The notes: generated by a model from the letters alone, not told the origin. A stretch of 64,000 nucleotides of DNA from Janthinobacterium agaricidamnosum (GCF_003667705.1 NZ_CP033019.1:6014001-6078000), one strand, 5' to 3'. Counted from the stretch's first letter, positions 34,984 to 43,453 are shown. Translations and numbers: made by a program.

Positions 34984-36131
34984 GAGCGCCGGCAAGCAAG
35001 CCAACCATCCTGGTAGTCGACGACACGCCAGACAATATCGATCTGCTGCGCGCGGTGCTGGAAGACGATTACCGCACCAAGATCGCCGTCAATGGCGAGC
35101 GCGCCCTGAAGATCGCCGCCGGCAGCGACCAGCCCGACCTGATCCTGCTCGACATCATGATGCCGGGCATGAGCGGTTACGATGTATGCCGCGCGCTGAA
35201 GGCCGATGCCGCCACGGCAGGCATCCCCGTGATTTTCGTGACCGCCATGAGCGAAGTGGCCGACGAGCAGCTGGGCCTGGCCCTGGGCGCCGTCGATTAC
35301 ATCACCAAGCCGATTTCGGCACCCATCGTGCTGGCGCGCATCAAGACGCAGCTGGCGATGAAGCAGATGCAGGATTTCCTGCGCGACCAGAACCAGTACC
35401 TGGAAACGGAAGTGGAGCGCCGCGTGCAGGAAGTGGCGGCGCTGCAGGACGTCACCATCCACGCCATGGCCTCGCTGGCCGAGACGCGCGACAGCGAGAC
35501 GGGCAACCATATCCGCCGCACCTCGCACTACCTGAAGGCGCTGGCCGAGAAGGTGCGCAACTTGCCGCGTTTCCGCGATTTTTTGACGGACAAGAATATC
35601 GAACTGCTGTTCAAGACGGCGCCGCTGCACGACATCGGCAAGGTGGGCATCCCCGACCATATCCTGCTCAAGCCGGGACGTTTCGAGCCGCATGAAATGG
35701 CGATCATGAAGACGCACACCACCTTGGGACGCGACGCCATCCTGGCGGCCGAGCACGAACTGGGCATCGAAGTCGATTTCCTCAAGTATGCGAAAGAGAT
35801 CGCCTACAGCCACCATGAAAAATGGGACGGCAGCGGCTACCCGCAAGGCTTGGCGGGCGAAGCCATCCCGATTTCGGCGCGCCTGATGGCGCTGGCCGAC
35901 GTGTACGACGCCCTGATCAGCCGGCGCATCTACAAGCAGGGCATGGACCACGCGCAGGCCGTGCAGATCATCGTCGAGGGACGCGGTTCGCACTTCGACG
36001 CCGAGATCGTCGACGCCTTCCTGCAGATCCAGGACCAGTTCATCGCCATCTCCAACCGTTATGCCGACGGCGTATGCGAGATCGCCGACAAGCAGCGGCA
36101 GATCGCGCCCTACACCGAGAATATCAGCTGA
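34980..36131 (+). CDS. Response regulator with HD-GYP c-di-GMP phosphodiesterase domain
   Basis: 383 aa. The N-terminal receiver has Asp14/Asp15, phospho-acceptor Asp58 in LILLDIMMPGMSG, a Thr/Ser in FVTAMS and Lys in YITKP. A coiled linker leads to an HD-GYP domain: GNHIRRTSHY, LHDIGKVGIPDHIL, MKTHTTLG and SHHEKWDGSGYP, all with intact metal and GYP motifs, so c-di-GMP hydrolysis is expected. It is the likely output of the adjacent hybrid kinase. Its 3' end overlaps the convergent esterase gene by 8 nt. Confidence 0.92.
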   Translation: MRAPASKPTILVVDDTPDNIDLLRAVLEDDYRTKIAVNGERALKIAAGSDQPDLILLDIMMPGMSGYDVCRALKADAATAGIPVIFVTAMSEVADEQLGLALGAVDYITKPISAPIVLARIKTQLAMKQMQDFLRDQNQYLETEVERRVQEVAALQDVTIHAMASLAETRDSETGNHIRRTSHYLKALAEKVRNLPRFRDFLTDKNIELLFKTAPLHDIGKVGIPDHILLKPGRFEPHEMAIMKTHTTLGRDAILAAEHELGIEVDFLKYAKEIAYSHHEKWDGSGYPQGLAGEAIPISARLMALADVYDALISRRIYKQGMDHAQAVQIIVEGRGSHFDAEIVDAFLQIQDQFIAISNRYADGVCEIADKQRQIAPYTENIS

Positions 36132-37407
36132 CGGTCTTGAAGAAGCGCAGCATTTCCCGGCTGGCGTCCGGCCCTTTGCCGTCCGTATAACTGCCGTTAT
36201 CGCTGCCGCCGGACCACGCGTGGCCGGCGCCGTGGATGACCCAGTGTTCGCCCAGCGGCGAGCCGTCGGCCTGACTGTGCGTGGTGCGCGTGTAGCGGTG
36301 GCCGTTCGGCACGCTGCCGTCGACGGATGCGGCCTTGGCCGCCTTGCCGCCCGCCTGGCTGCGCACGCCCTGCGCGATCAGTTCATCGCCATTGCGCGGG
36401 TTGACGGTGGTGTCGCGGTCGCCGTGAAAAACGATGATGGGCACGCCGCCGGCCGGCGCCTTGCGCTGGGCATTGGGCATGGCGCCGCCCTTCATGGCTG
36501 CCAGCGCCGACGGCAAGTCCTGCGCCGAGGCGAAGGGCAGGCCGGAATGCACGCCGACGGCGGCAAACAGGTCGGGGTACAGGGTACCGACGATGACGGC
36601 CATGGCGCCGCCCGCCGACAGGCCGGCGACGAACACTTCACGCTCGTTGACCGGGTAGTCGTCGATGACTTGCTGGGCGATGCCGGCGATCAGCGACGGT
36701 TCGCCCTGGTCGCGCTGCTGGTCGATGGCGTTGAACCAGTTCCAGCAGCGCGAACTGTTGGCGCCCTGCGTCTGCGCCGGGTAGACGACAAAACACTCCT
36801 TTTCTTCGGCCAGCGCATTCATCTGCGTGCCGGCGGCGAAATCGTCGGGATTTTGCGTGCAGCCGTGCAGCATGACGATCAGCGGCATGGCCTGGCCGTG
36901 GTAGCTGCTGGGGATATACAGCTTGTACGAACGCGTACCCGCATGGTTGCGGTACACGCCATCGATGAACTGCGCGCCGGCGGGGATTTCCACCGGCGTG
37001 GCGGCCGGCGCGTTGAAGCCGGGCGGGTGGAAATTCGGCAGTTCGAAACTGGGCATGTCGAAGCTGTGCTGGCCCAGGCCGGCCGGCACGCCCAGGCGCG
37101 CCATGAAATCCTGCGCGAACTCCTGCGCCGCCTGCGCGGGCGTGGGCGGCACCGATGCCGCTTCCGGCGCGGCGTCAGCGTGCGGCTGCCCGGCCCGGGC
37201 CTGCGCTGGTGCAGGTGGCGGCGCAGGTGGCGGATTAATATCACGCATCGGCTGCGGTGGCGGCGCTTGCGTGGCGGCCGCTTGCGGCGTCAGTCCGGCC
37301 GCAGACAGCGCCTGCTGGATCGCTTCGGTGGCGGCGGCGGGGCCGCTGCCCATCAGATTACGGGTCGCTGTGCGCATCTGCGCCAACATGTTGAGAGGTA
37401 GTTTCAT
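36124..37407 (-). CDS. PHB depolymerase family esterase (intracellular/LpqC type)
   Basis: 427 aa. Residues 1-130 are a low-complexity Pro/Ala-rich region with PPAPPPAPAQ and repeated F-x-x-P elements. The catalytic domain follows: YKLYIPSSYHGQAMPLIVMLHGCTQNPDDFA region (MLHGCTQNPDDF), CWNWF, the nucleophile box GLSAGGAMA, FHGDRDTTVNP (acid) and HGAGHAWSGG (His). ATG 37407 is preferred, since AAGGA is correctly spaced from it and would abut the ATG two codons upstream. No signal peptide is seen. The CopG-like gene 54 bp upstream reads in the same direction and may control it. Confidence 0.83.
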   Translation of the reverse strand: MKLPLNMLAQMRTATRNLMGSGPAAATEAIQQALSAAGLTPQAAATQAPPPQPMRDINPPPAPPPAPAQARAGQPHADAAPEAASVPPTPAQAAQEFAQDFMARLGVPAGLGQHSFDMPSFELPNFHPPGFNAPAATPVEIPAGAQFIDGVYRNHAGTRSYKLYIPSSYHGQAMPLIVMLHGCTQNPDDFAAGTQMNALAEEKECFVVYPAQTQGANSSRCWNWFNAIDQQRDQGEPSLIAGIAQQVIDDYPVNEREVFVAGLSAGGAMAVIVGTLYPDLFAAVGVHSGLPFASAQDLPSALAAMKGGAMPNAQRKAPAGGVPIIVFHGDRDTTVNPRNGDELIAQGVRSQAGGKAAKAASVDGSVPNGHRYTRTTHSQADGSPLGEHWVIHGAGHAWSGGSDNGSYTDGKGPDASREMLRFFKTVS

Positions 37408-37461
37408 GACCATCCTTAACGGTGCCGCGCATCGGCCGGGTCATCGCCGCGAACCAATACG

Positions 37462-37875
37462 CTAGTGAATTCGCCCTGCGAGCGCCGTCTTGACGACGGT
37501 GCTGGCGTGCAGGGCACCTAATACGAAAATCGACTCGATGGTGGCCAGTGCCAGTTCCACCGAAACGTCGCTGGCGATGCTGGCCAGTCCCAGCACCTGT
37601 ATCTGCAGGCGCTGGCCGGCTGCCTGGATCGCTTCCAGGTCGGCGCGCGAGTAATGCTGCATGCCCAATACCAGGCTTTTACGGGCCACGGTTTGTTTCA
37701 CCACGTCGGCGTGGATACCCAGCTGGTTGCGTATGGCCGTACGGATCAGATCCGTGCGGTTGGAATAAAATCCCTCCTGGACCAGCAGATCGATCTGCCC
37801 CAGGTCAATCAAGCCGAGGTTGATCGTGATTTTCTCGGATTCCCCAATTTTGGGCTTGCTGTCTTGCTTGGCCAT
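37462..37875 (-). CDS. CopG-like ribbon-helix-helix transcriptional regulator
   Basis: 137 aa. EKITINLGLIDLGQIDLLV supplies the beta strand and first helix of a ribbon-helix-helix fold (about residues 13-31). EGFYSNRTDLIRTAIRNQL (about 33-51) follows, with the typical S-N-R-T-D-L-I turn. The C-terminal 75 residues, rich in Ala/Leu/Ile, probably form an oligomerisation or effector domain. GGAGAGAT precedes ATG 37875. It has its own well-formed promoter with an overlapping palindrome, which suggests autoregulation, and lies 54 bp before the esterase. Confidence 0.8.
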   Translation of the reverse strand: MAKQDSKPKIGESEKITINLGLIDLGQIDLLVQEGFYSNRTDLIRTAIRNQLGIHADVVKQTVARKSLVLGMQHYSRADLEAIQAAGQRLQIQVLGLASIASDVSVELALATIESIFVLGALHASTVVKTALAGRIH

Positions 37876-37925
37876 ATCTCTCCATAAACTCCACGTGGCA
37901 TCCATTTGCCATCTGTATGGATGGT

Positions 37926-37953
37926 AGTATAGTTCTGAAATGACTCAAGTCAA
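37926..37953 (-). promoter_or_regulatory. Promoter of the CopG-like gene with overlapping palindrome
   Basis: On the minus strand TTGACT (37948-37953) and TATACT (37926-37931) are 16 bp apart, about 50 bp upstream of the ATG. The perfect palindrome TGACT-CA-AGTCA at 37941-37952 covers the -35 box and is a natural operator for a dimeric ribbon-helix-helix repressor. Confidence 0.7.
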
Positions 37954-38010
37954 GCAGGATCTGGGCTGATCGTGTTGTAGGACGGGCACCCGCAGAGTGA
38001 GAATGTGTGC

Positions 38011-38079
38011 AAAATATATTTCCGGAACAGCGGTTGTTGAGCATTGTTTCCCTGGAAAATATATTCACGGAAACATTGC
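38011..38079. repeat. AT-rich direct and inverted repeats upstream of the CopG and DUF1289 genes
   Basis: AAAATATATT plus TCCGGAA (38011-38027) recurs as AAAATATATT plus CACGGAA (38056-38072), 45 bp apart and 15/17 identical. The second copy lies inside a near-perfect inverted repeat, GCATTGTTTCC (38041-38051) and GGAAACATTGC (38069-38079). The sequence is strikingly AT-rich for this genome and belongs to no gene I can recognise. Confidence 0.6.
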
Positions 38080-38152
38080 AGGGCGATGCCATCGCCTCGC
38101 CGGCGCCGTTTCGCGGCATAATGAAAGTCTTCACGTTTACCGATGCCGCTCC

Positions 38153-38380
38153 ATGATGGTCGCTCCCCCACCTCCGCCAGCCGTTCCGCTCCCGTCGCCG
38201 GTGCCGTCGCCCTGCGTCAGCCTGTGCAAGATGAACCGCAACAGCGGCTTGTGCGAAGGCTGCCTGCGCACGCTCGACGAAATCATCGCCTGGAGCAAGG
38301 CCGACGACGACTTCAAGCGCGCCGTGTGGGCCGAATTGCCGGGCCGCGAATCTTTGCTCGATTTCGAGCCCGACTACTGA
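38153..38380 (+). CDS. DUF1289 family protein
   Basis: 75 aa. After a proline-rich N-terminus (MMVAPPPPPAVPLP) comes the DUF1289 core SPCVSLCKMNRNSGLCEGCLRTL (seen as CVSLCKMN and GLCEGCLRTLDEI), with four conserved cysteines and a following EIIAWSKADD helix. The Cys pattern suggests a small metal-binding protein; function unknown. The gene ends 7 bp before the metallo-hydrolase, so the two are probably co-transcribed. Confidence 0.82.
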   Translation: MMVAPPPPPAVPLPSPVPSPCVSLCKMNRNSGLCEGCLRTLDEIIAWSKADDDFKRAVWAELPGRESLLDFEPDY

Positions 38381-38387
38381 GGAAGCC

Positions 38388-39311
38388 ATGCCGCGATCGC
38401 CAGCGCTGTTCCCCGATGCCATGCAGGTGTTCGAACGCGGCTGGCTGTCGTCGAACAACATCCTGTTCCAGGGGAAGGATGACACGGCCCTGATCGACAG
38501 CGGCTATGTCACGCATGCGCCGCAAACCCTGGCCCTGCTGCGCCACAGCCTGGCCGGCCGGCCGCTGGACCGCCTGTTCAACACCCACCTGCACTCCGAC
38601 CATTGCGGCGGCAACGCGCTGCTGCAAGCCGAATACGGCTGCCATACGGCCATTCCCGTGGCGGAAGCGGACAAGGTGCGCGCATGGGATGTCGATGCCC
38701 TCAGCTTCCAGGCCACGGGCCAGCAATGCCCGCGCTTCCGCTTTGACGCCACCGTCTCGCCCGGCGACACCTTGATTTTGGCCGGCATGGCCTGGCAGGC
38801 GCTGGGCGCGCCGGGCCACGACCCGCACTCGCTGATTTTTTACTGCGCCGGCGAGGGCATCCTGATTTCCGCCGACGCCCTGTGGGAAAACGGCTTTGGC
38901 GTGATCTTTCCCGAACTCGATGGCGGCTCCGGCTTTCCTGAAGCGCGCGCCACCTTGGACCTGATCGCCAGCCTGGACGTGCGCGTCGTCATTCCCGGGC
39001 ATGGCCGGCCATTCACGGAGGCCGCCGGCGCCCTGCAGCGTGCGTATTCGCGCCTCGATTACCTGGCGTCCGACCCCGTGCGCAATGCGCAGAATGCGGT
39101 GAAAGTGCTGCTGAAATTTTTGCTGCTCGAGCGCCAGCGCATCGCCTTGGTCGAGATACCGGCCCTGCTGCGCGGCATGCCCGTCTTCGAAGAGGCCAAC
39201 CGGCGCTTCCTGCGCCAGGAGGCGGCCGCGCTGGCCGAGTGGGCCGTGTCGCAACTATGCAGGGCAGCAGCGGCGCGGGTCGAGGGTGAGTACTTGCTCA
39301 ACGAGGGTTGA
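38388..39311 (+). CDS. MBL-fold metallo-hydrolase
   Basis: 307-aa metallo-beta-lactamase superfamily protein. The zinc motif is THLHSDHCGG (His67, His69, Asp71, His72), with further ligands in APGHDPHSL (His), ISADALWENG (Asp) and IPGHGRPF (His). The C-terminal 80 residues form an extra helical region. The closest functional groups by appearance are glyoxalase II-like or quinoprotein-relay hydrolases, but the substrate cannot be assigned. No signal peptide is apparent. Confidence 0.85.
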   Translation: MPRSPALFPDAMQVFERGWLSSNNILFQGKDDTALIDSGYVTHAPQTLALLRHSLAGRPLDRLFNTHLHSDHCGGNALLQAEYGCHTAIPVAEADKVRAWDVDALSFQATGQQCPRFRFDATVSPGDTLILAGMAWQALGAPGHDPHSLIFYCAGEGILISADALWENGFGVIFPELDGGSGFPEARATLDLIASLDVRVVIPGHGRPFTEAAGALQRAYSRLDYLASDPVRNAQNAVKVLLKFLLLERQRIALVEIPALLRGMPVFEEANRRFLRQEAAALAEWAVSQLCRAAAARVEGEYLLNEG

Positions 39312-39411
39312 ACCGGCCTTGCGATAAATTCAGCACGATCGTACTTTTTCTGCACTATAATCAATGTTCAGTGTGTCTTTCACGTCCGATCAACTTTCCA
39401 GCGAGTCCGCC

Positions 39412-40365
39412 ATGGCATTGCCTGTTGCGTTGCAAAACCTCTCCTTACCCGTTATCGCTTCGCCGATGTTCATCGCCAGCGGCCCGGCCCTCGTCGCGGC
39501 GCAGTGCAAGGCCGGCATCGTCGGTTCCTTCCCGGCCCTGAACGCGCGTCCCGCCGAATTGCTCGACACGTGGCTGACCGACCTGCAGACCGAGCTGGCC
39601 GCCTTCCAGGCCGCCCATCCCGATAAAAAAGTGGGGCCGATCGCCGTCAACCAGATCGTGCACCAGTCGAACGACCGTCTCGCGCATGACGTGGAAGTGT
39701 GCGTGAAACACCAGGTCCCCATCATCATTTCCTCGCTGCGCGCGCCGCCCAAGGAAATGCTCGACGCCATCCACAGCTATGGCGGCATCGTGCTGCATGA
39801 CGTGATTTCGATCCGCCACGCGAAAAAGGCGCTGGAAGCGGGCGTCGATGGCTTGATCCTGGTCGCCAGCGGCGCTGGCGGCCACGCGGGCACCCTGTCG
39901 CCGTTCGCGCTGGTGGGCGAAGTGCGCAAATTTTTCGACGGTCCGCTGGCGCTGTCGGGCTCCATCGCCACGGGCGACGCCGTGCTGGCCGCGCAGGCGA
40001 TGGGCGCCGACTTTGCCTACATCGGCTCGCGCTGGCTGGCGACCAAGGAATCGAACGTCAGCGACGGTTACCGCGAGGCCATCGTGGAGTCTGCGGCGGC
40101 GGACATCGTCTACACGAACCTGTTTACGGGCGTGCACGGCAATTACCTGAAAAAATCGATCGAAGCGGCCGGGCTCGATCCGGAAGCCTTGCCCGAAGCG
40201 GACAAGAGCGCGATGAATTTCGGCTCCGGCAGCGCCAAGGCCTGGCGCGACATCTGGGGCGCGGGCCAGGGCGTGGGCTTGATGGATGACGTGCCGAGCG
40301 TGGCAGAGATGGTGGCGCGCCTGAAGACCGAATACGATGCGGCGCGCGCGCGGTTGAAGCTGTAA
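39412..40365 (+). CDS. Nitronate monooxygenase family protein
   Basis: 317-aa FMN-dependent TIM barrel of the 2-nitropropane dioxygenase family. The N-terminal LPVIASPMFIASGPALVAA, VASGAGGHAGTLSPF (phosphate and FMN loop), GSIATGDAVLAAQAMGADFAYIGSR (in pieces: SGSIATGDAV, MGADFAYIGSR) and TNLFTGVHGNYL are characteristic. Members oxidise alkyl nitronates such as propionate-3-nitronate. ATG 39412 matches the family N-terminus; ATG 39364 would add 16 residues. REP copies 4 and 5 follow its stop. Confidence 0.85.
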   Translation: MALPVALQNLSLPVIASPMFIASGPALVAAQCKAGIVGSFPALNARPAELLDTWLTDLQTELAAFQAAHPDKKVGPIAVNQIVHQSNDRLAHDVEVCVKHQVPIIISSLRAPPKEMLDAIHSYGGIVLHDVISIRHAKKALEAGVDGLILVASGAGGHAGTLSPFALVGEVRKFFDGPLALSGSIATGDAVLAAQAMGADFAYIGSRWLATKESNVSDGYREAIVESAAADIVYTNLFTGVHGNYLKKSIEAAGLDPEALPEADKSAMNFGSGSAKAWRDIWGAGQGVGLMDDVPSVAEMVARLKTEYDAARARLKL

Positions 40366-40390
40366 TCGTTGTTGTGACGGTGGTGGTGGT

Positions 40391-40428
40391 GTCGGATTAC
40401 GCGGCGTACCGCCGCTAATCCGACCTAC
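40391..40428 (-). repeat. REP palindrome, copy 4 (left half of an inverted pair)
   Basis: GTCGGATTA, a GCGGC-TACC-GCCGC core, TAATCCGAC and then CTAC (GTAG head on the minus strand). It begins 26 bp past the nitronate monooxygenase stop. Confidence 0.85.
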
Positions 40429-40442
40429 TCGAACCTGGTGGC

Positions 40443-40476
40443 GTAGGTCGGATTAGCGCGCAGCGCGTAATCCGAC
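40443..40476 (+). repeat. REP palindrome, copy 5 (right half of an inverted pair)
   Basis: GTAG head, GTCGGATTA, core GCGCG-CA-GCGCG, TAATCCGAC. It faces copy 4 across 14 bp, between the 3' ends of two converging genes, and may help terminate or stabilise both transcripts. Confidence 0.85.
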
Positions 40477-40486
40477 AGCACCACAA

Positions 40487-41080
40487 TCACTCCTGTTTCA
40501 AATCCTCAGGCTTGATGGCCCACAAACCCGGCAGGTTGCGCCAGTAGCCGTACGCATCCATGCCGAAGCCGACGACGAAGCGGTTCGGGATCACCAGGCC
40601 GACGATGTCGGCTTGTACGGGCTTTTTCTTGCCGATGGCCTTGTCGGCGAACACGGCCAGGATGACTTCGGAGGCGCCCATGTCCAGCAAGCGCTGCTTG
40701 ACGTGCGCCAGGGTTTCGCCTTCGTCGAGAATATCGTCGAGCACGATGACGGTGCGGCCCGCCACGTTCGAGCGGGGGATGACTTTCCACACCACTTCGC
40801 CACCCTTGTCGTCGTCGCCGTAGCGGCTCACATGGATGTAGTCGAATTCGAGCGGGAAGCTCAGTTGCGGCAGCAGGCTGCCCGTAAACACGACGGCGCC
40901 GCCCATCACGCCCAGCACCAGCGGGAACTCTTTCGAATCCTCGGCGTTGAAGCGCGTGTTGAGCACATCGGCCATGCGCGTGATCGACGCCTGCACGGCC
41001 TCCTGGTCGAACAGCAGTTCCGCGTTCTTGATCAGGTCACGGGCACGGTTGTGATGAAATTCTTGCATGGACTCTTGCAT
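40487..41080 (-). CDS. hpt: Hypoxanthine-guanine phosphoribosyltransferase
   Basis: 197-aa purine salvage enzyme. The PRPP-binding motif is VIVLDDILDEGETL. VLGVMGGAVVFTGSLL carries the pyrophosphate loop, LEFDYIHVSRYGDDD the flexible loop, and VGFGMDAYGYWRNL the C-terminal purine-stacking segment. It matches the proteobacterial Hpt group that prefers hypoxanthine. A second ATG at 41068 is possible. No operon partner is evident. Confidence 0.88.
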   Translation of the reverse strand: MQESMQEFHHNRARDLIKNAELLFDQEAVQASITRMADVLNTRFNAEDSKEFPLVLGVMGGAVVFTGSLLPQLSFPLEFDYIHVSRYGDDDKGGEVVWKVIPRSNVAGRTVIVLDDILDEGETLAHVKQRLLDMGASEVILAVFADKAIGKKKPVQADIVGLVIPNRFVVGFGMDAYGYWRNLPGLWAIKPEDLKQE

Positions 41081-41131
41081 GGCGATGAAAGGGGCTGATG
41101 GTCAATGCCGGTATTATCCCGCAAATCGGCC

Positions 41132-42397
41132 TTATTTGTAATCGCGCATGTCGTCGATGATTTTCCCATCCTGGGCCAGACTGCCCACCGCCACCAGCAC
41201 CACATCGCCGCGCAGCTTGGTCAGTTCACGGATCGAACCGATGATGGCTTCCACGCCGCTGGCGTCATGCGGATCGTCGACTTCGCAATGCAAGGCCATC
41301 TCGTCGTTGGCCATGCGCCCCGACACCACCAGCCGCGCCTTCCTGATTTGCGGGTGGCGGCGCGCGATTTCATGTACCTGCGACGGATGCACGAACATGG
41401 CGCGCACCTTGGTGGTTTGATCGGCGCGCCCCATCCAGCCTTTGATGCGCGTATTCGTGCGCCCGCACGGCGACTGCGGCGCGTCCATCAGCACGGCCGA
41501 CAGATCGCCGGTGGCAAAGCGGATCAGCGGGTAGTCGGCATTAAAGACGGTGACGACGACTTCGCCCACCTCGCCCGGCGCGACGGGAATGCCGCTGCCC
41601 GGATGGACGATCTCGAGCAGCACGTTTTCGTCGACGACCATGCCTGGATTGAGCTTGCCATTGCTGGCCGTTTCATAGGCGATGCTGCCGATATCGGCCG
41701 AGGCATAGGTCTGGAACACGTGTGGCACGCCGTTCTCGGCAAACCAGCTGCGCAAGGATTCGGGCAGCGCTTCCGCACCCATCACGGCCTTGGTGACGCT
41801 GCTGATGTCGGCGCCCATTTCGCGCGCCTTCTCGATGATCAGTTTCAGGAACGACGGCGTGCCGATATACGTGTCCGGCTTCAGGTCGGCCATCGCCTGC
41901 ACCTGCATTTCCGTCTGGCCGATGCCGGCCGGGATGACGGTGCAGCCGATGCGCGCGGCGCCCCCTTCGACCATGAAGGCGGCCGGCGTGAAGTGATACG
42001 AAAAACAGTTCTGCAGCAGGCCGCCGGCGCGCACGCCGGCCGCATACATGGGGCGCGCAAAGCGCCACCAGTCGGGGCCGCGGCCTTCCGGATCGAAGAT
42101 GGGACCGGGCGAGACGAACACGCGCGACAGGGCGTTTTTCGGCGTCGTGTTCAAGCCGCCGAACGGCAGCTGCGCGTGCTGCAATTGCTTGAGGTCGGAC
42201 TTGCGCGTCACGGGCAGCTGCGCCAGCGCGGCGCGGCTGGTGATGCCGGCCGCATCGACGCCGTCGAGGATGCGGGCCCAGCCCGGCGCCTGTTGCGCGC
42301 GCGCGATCAGCTGCGGCAGGCCGGCCATCAATTCGCGTTCGCGCGCTTCGGGGGCGCGTGCTTCCAGACTGTCGAGCGTATCGGTCATGTCAGTCAT
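41132..42397 (-). CDS. Phenylacetate-CoA ligase-like AMP-binding protein
   Basis: 421-aa adenylate-forming enzyme of the PaaK-like group. FVSPGPIFDPEG takes the place of the usual TSGTTGKP loop, followed by NCFSYHFTPAAFM, PAGIGQTEMQ, YIGTPSFLKLIIEKA, MGAEALPESLR, QTYASADIGSIAYE and RFATGDLSA. The C-terminal domain has GRADQTTKVRAMFVHPSQV. The altered phosphate loop suggests an acyl or aryl substrate different from phenylacetate. It is the last gene of the leftward liv cluster, a position often seen in Burkholderiales. Confidence 0.8.
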   Translation of the reverse strand: MTDMTDTLDSLEARAPEARERELMAGLPQLIARAQQAPGWARILDGVDAAGITSRAALAQLPVTRKSDLKQLQHAQLPFGGLNTTPKNALSRVFVSPGPIFDPEGRGPDWWRFARPMYAAGVRAGGLLQNCFSYHFTPAAFMVEGGAARIGCTVIPAGIGQTEMQVQAMADLKPDTYIGTPSFLKLIIEKAREMGADISSVTKAVMGAEALPESLRSWFAENGVPHVFQTYASADIGSIAYETASNGKLNPGMVVDENVLLEIVHPGSGIPVAPGEVGEVVVTVFNADYPLIRFATGDLSAVLMDAPQSPCGRTNTRIKGWMGRADQTTKVRAMFVHPSQVHEIARRHPQIRKARLVVSGRMANDEMALHCEVDDPHDASGVEAIIGSIRELTKLRGDVVLVAVGSLAQDGKIIDDMRDYK

Positions 42398-42478
42398 TCT
42401 CCAATTGTCATTGCATGTTGATTCGCATGCCTGGCCATCAGGACCGCCGGGCGCGTTGCAGCCAAGGTTTTTGATGGA

Positions 42479-43318
42479 TCACGCCAGCCAGCGCTTGCGG
42501 CGGCGGTAGAACTTCATGTCGCGGAAGCTCTTGCGCCCGGCGCTGGACACGCCCAGATAAAACTCTTTGACGTCTTCGTTGCTGGCCAGTTCCTGCGCTT
42601 GCCCTTCCATCACGACGCGGCCGTTTTCCAGGATGTAGCCGAAGTCCGCGTAGCGCAGCGCCACGTTGGTGTTCTGTTCGGCCAGCAGGAAAGACACGTT
42701 TTCCTTGTGGTTCAGGTCCTTGACGATGCCGAAGATCTCTTCGACGATCTGCGGCGCGATGCCCATCGAGGGTTCGTCCAATAAGATCATCGACGGCTTG
42801 GCCATCAGCGCGCGGCCGATGGCGCACATCTGCTGTTCGCCGCCCGAGGTATAGCCGGCCTGGCTGCTGCGCCGCGTTTTCAGGCGCGGAAAATAGTGGT
42901 AGACCTTGTCCAGCGCGTCTTTCAGTTCGCCGCGCGACAGGCTGCGCGTGTAGGCGCCCGTCAGCAGGTTTTCCTCGATGGTGAGGTGGCCGAAACAGTG
43001 GCGGCCCTCCATCACTTGCGACAGGCCCCGCTTGACCAGCTCATTCGGCGTCAACTGATCCACGCGCTCGCCCTTGAACTGGACTTCGCCCTTGGTGACG
43101 TCGCCGCGTTCGCCGCGCAGCAGGGTCGAGATGGTTTTCAGGGTGGTCGACTTGCCGGCGCCGTTGGCGCCCAGCAGCGCCACGATCTTGCCTTGCGGGA
43201 CTTGCAGCGACACGCCCTTCAGGACCAGGATCACGTGGTCGTAGATGACTTCGATATTGTTGACCGACAGGTAGGGCGGCGGCGCGGTGTCTGGTGTTTG
43301 CGTGGCAGTGGGTGTCAT
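42479..43318 (-). CDS. livF: Branched-chain amino acid ABC transporter ATPase LivF
   Basis: 279 aa. Walker A GANGAGKST, YTSGGEQQMCAIGRAL as the signature region, and SMILLDEPSMGIAPQIVEEIF. The MILLDEPSxG and EQNTNVALRYADFGYILENGRVV (EQNTNVAL) segments are LivF-specific. A 17-residue N-terminal tail is non-conserved, and the C-terminus has an added basic stretch (KSFRDMKFYRRRKRW). REP copies 6 and 7 separate it from livK. Confidence 0.88.
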   Translation of the reverse strand: MTPTATQTPDTAPPPYLSVNNIEVIYDHVILVLKGVSLQVPQGKIVALLGANGAGKSTTLKTISTLLRGERGDVTKGEVQFKGERVDQLTPNELVKRGLSQVMEGRHCFGHLTIEENLLTGAYTRSLSRGELKDALDKVYHYFPRLKTRRSSQAGYTSGGEQQMCAIGRALMAKPSMILLDEPSMGIAPQIVEEIFGIVKDLNHKENVSFLLAEQNTNVALRYADFGYILENGRVVMEGQAQELASNEDVKEFYLGVSSAGRKSFRDMKFYRRRKRWLA

Positions 43319-43351
43319 GGCTGCTTCGTTTTCATATGTGTTGGCGATGCT

Positions 43352-43381
43352 GTCGGATTACGCTACGCTAATCCGACCTAC
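43352..43381 (-). repeat. REP palindrome, copy 6 (left half of an inverted pair)
   Basis: GTCGGATTA-CGCTACGC-TAATCCGAC plus CTAC. It lies just upstream of livF, in the livK-livF gap. Confidence 0.85.
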
Positions 43382-43402
43382 GTGAATGCGGTGTTGGTCG
43401 GC

Positions 43403-43436
43403 GTAGGTCGGGTTAGCGCGTAGCGCGTAACCCGAC
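43403..43436 (+). repeat. REP palindrome, copy 7 (right half of an inverted pair)
   Basis: GTAG head, GTCGGGTTA, core GCGCG-TA-GCGCG, TAACCCGAC. It uses the same GGTT/AACC variant as copy 1, so the two arms of the pair differ by a compensated base change. It ends 17 bp past the livK stop. Confidence 0.85.
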
Positions 43437-43453
43437 GCCACGTCGAGAGCCGC

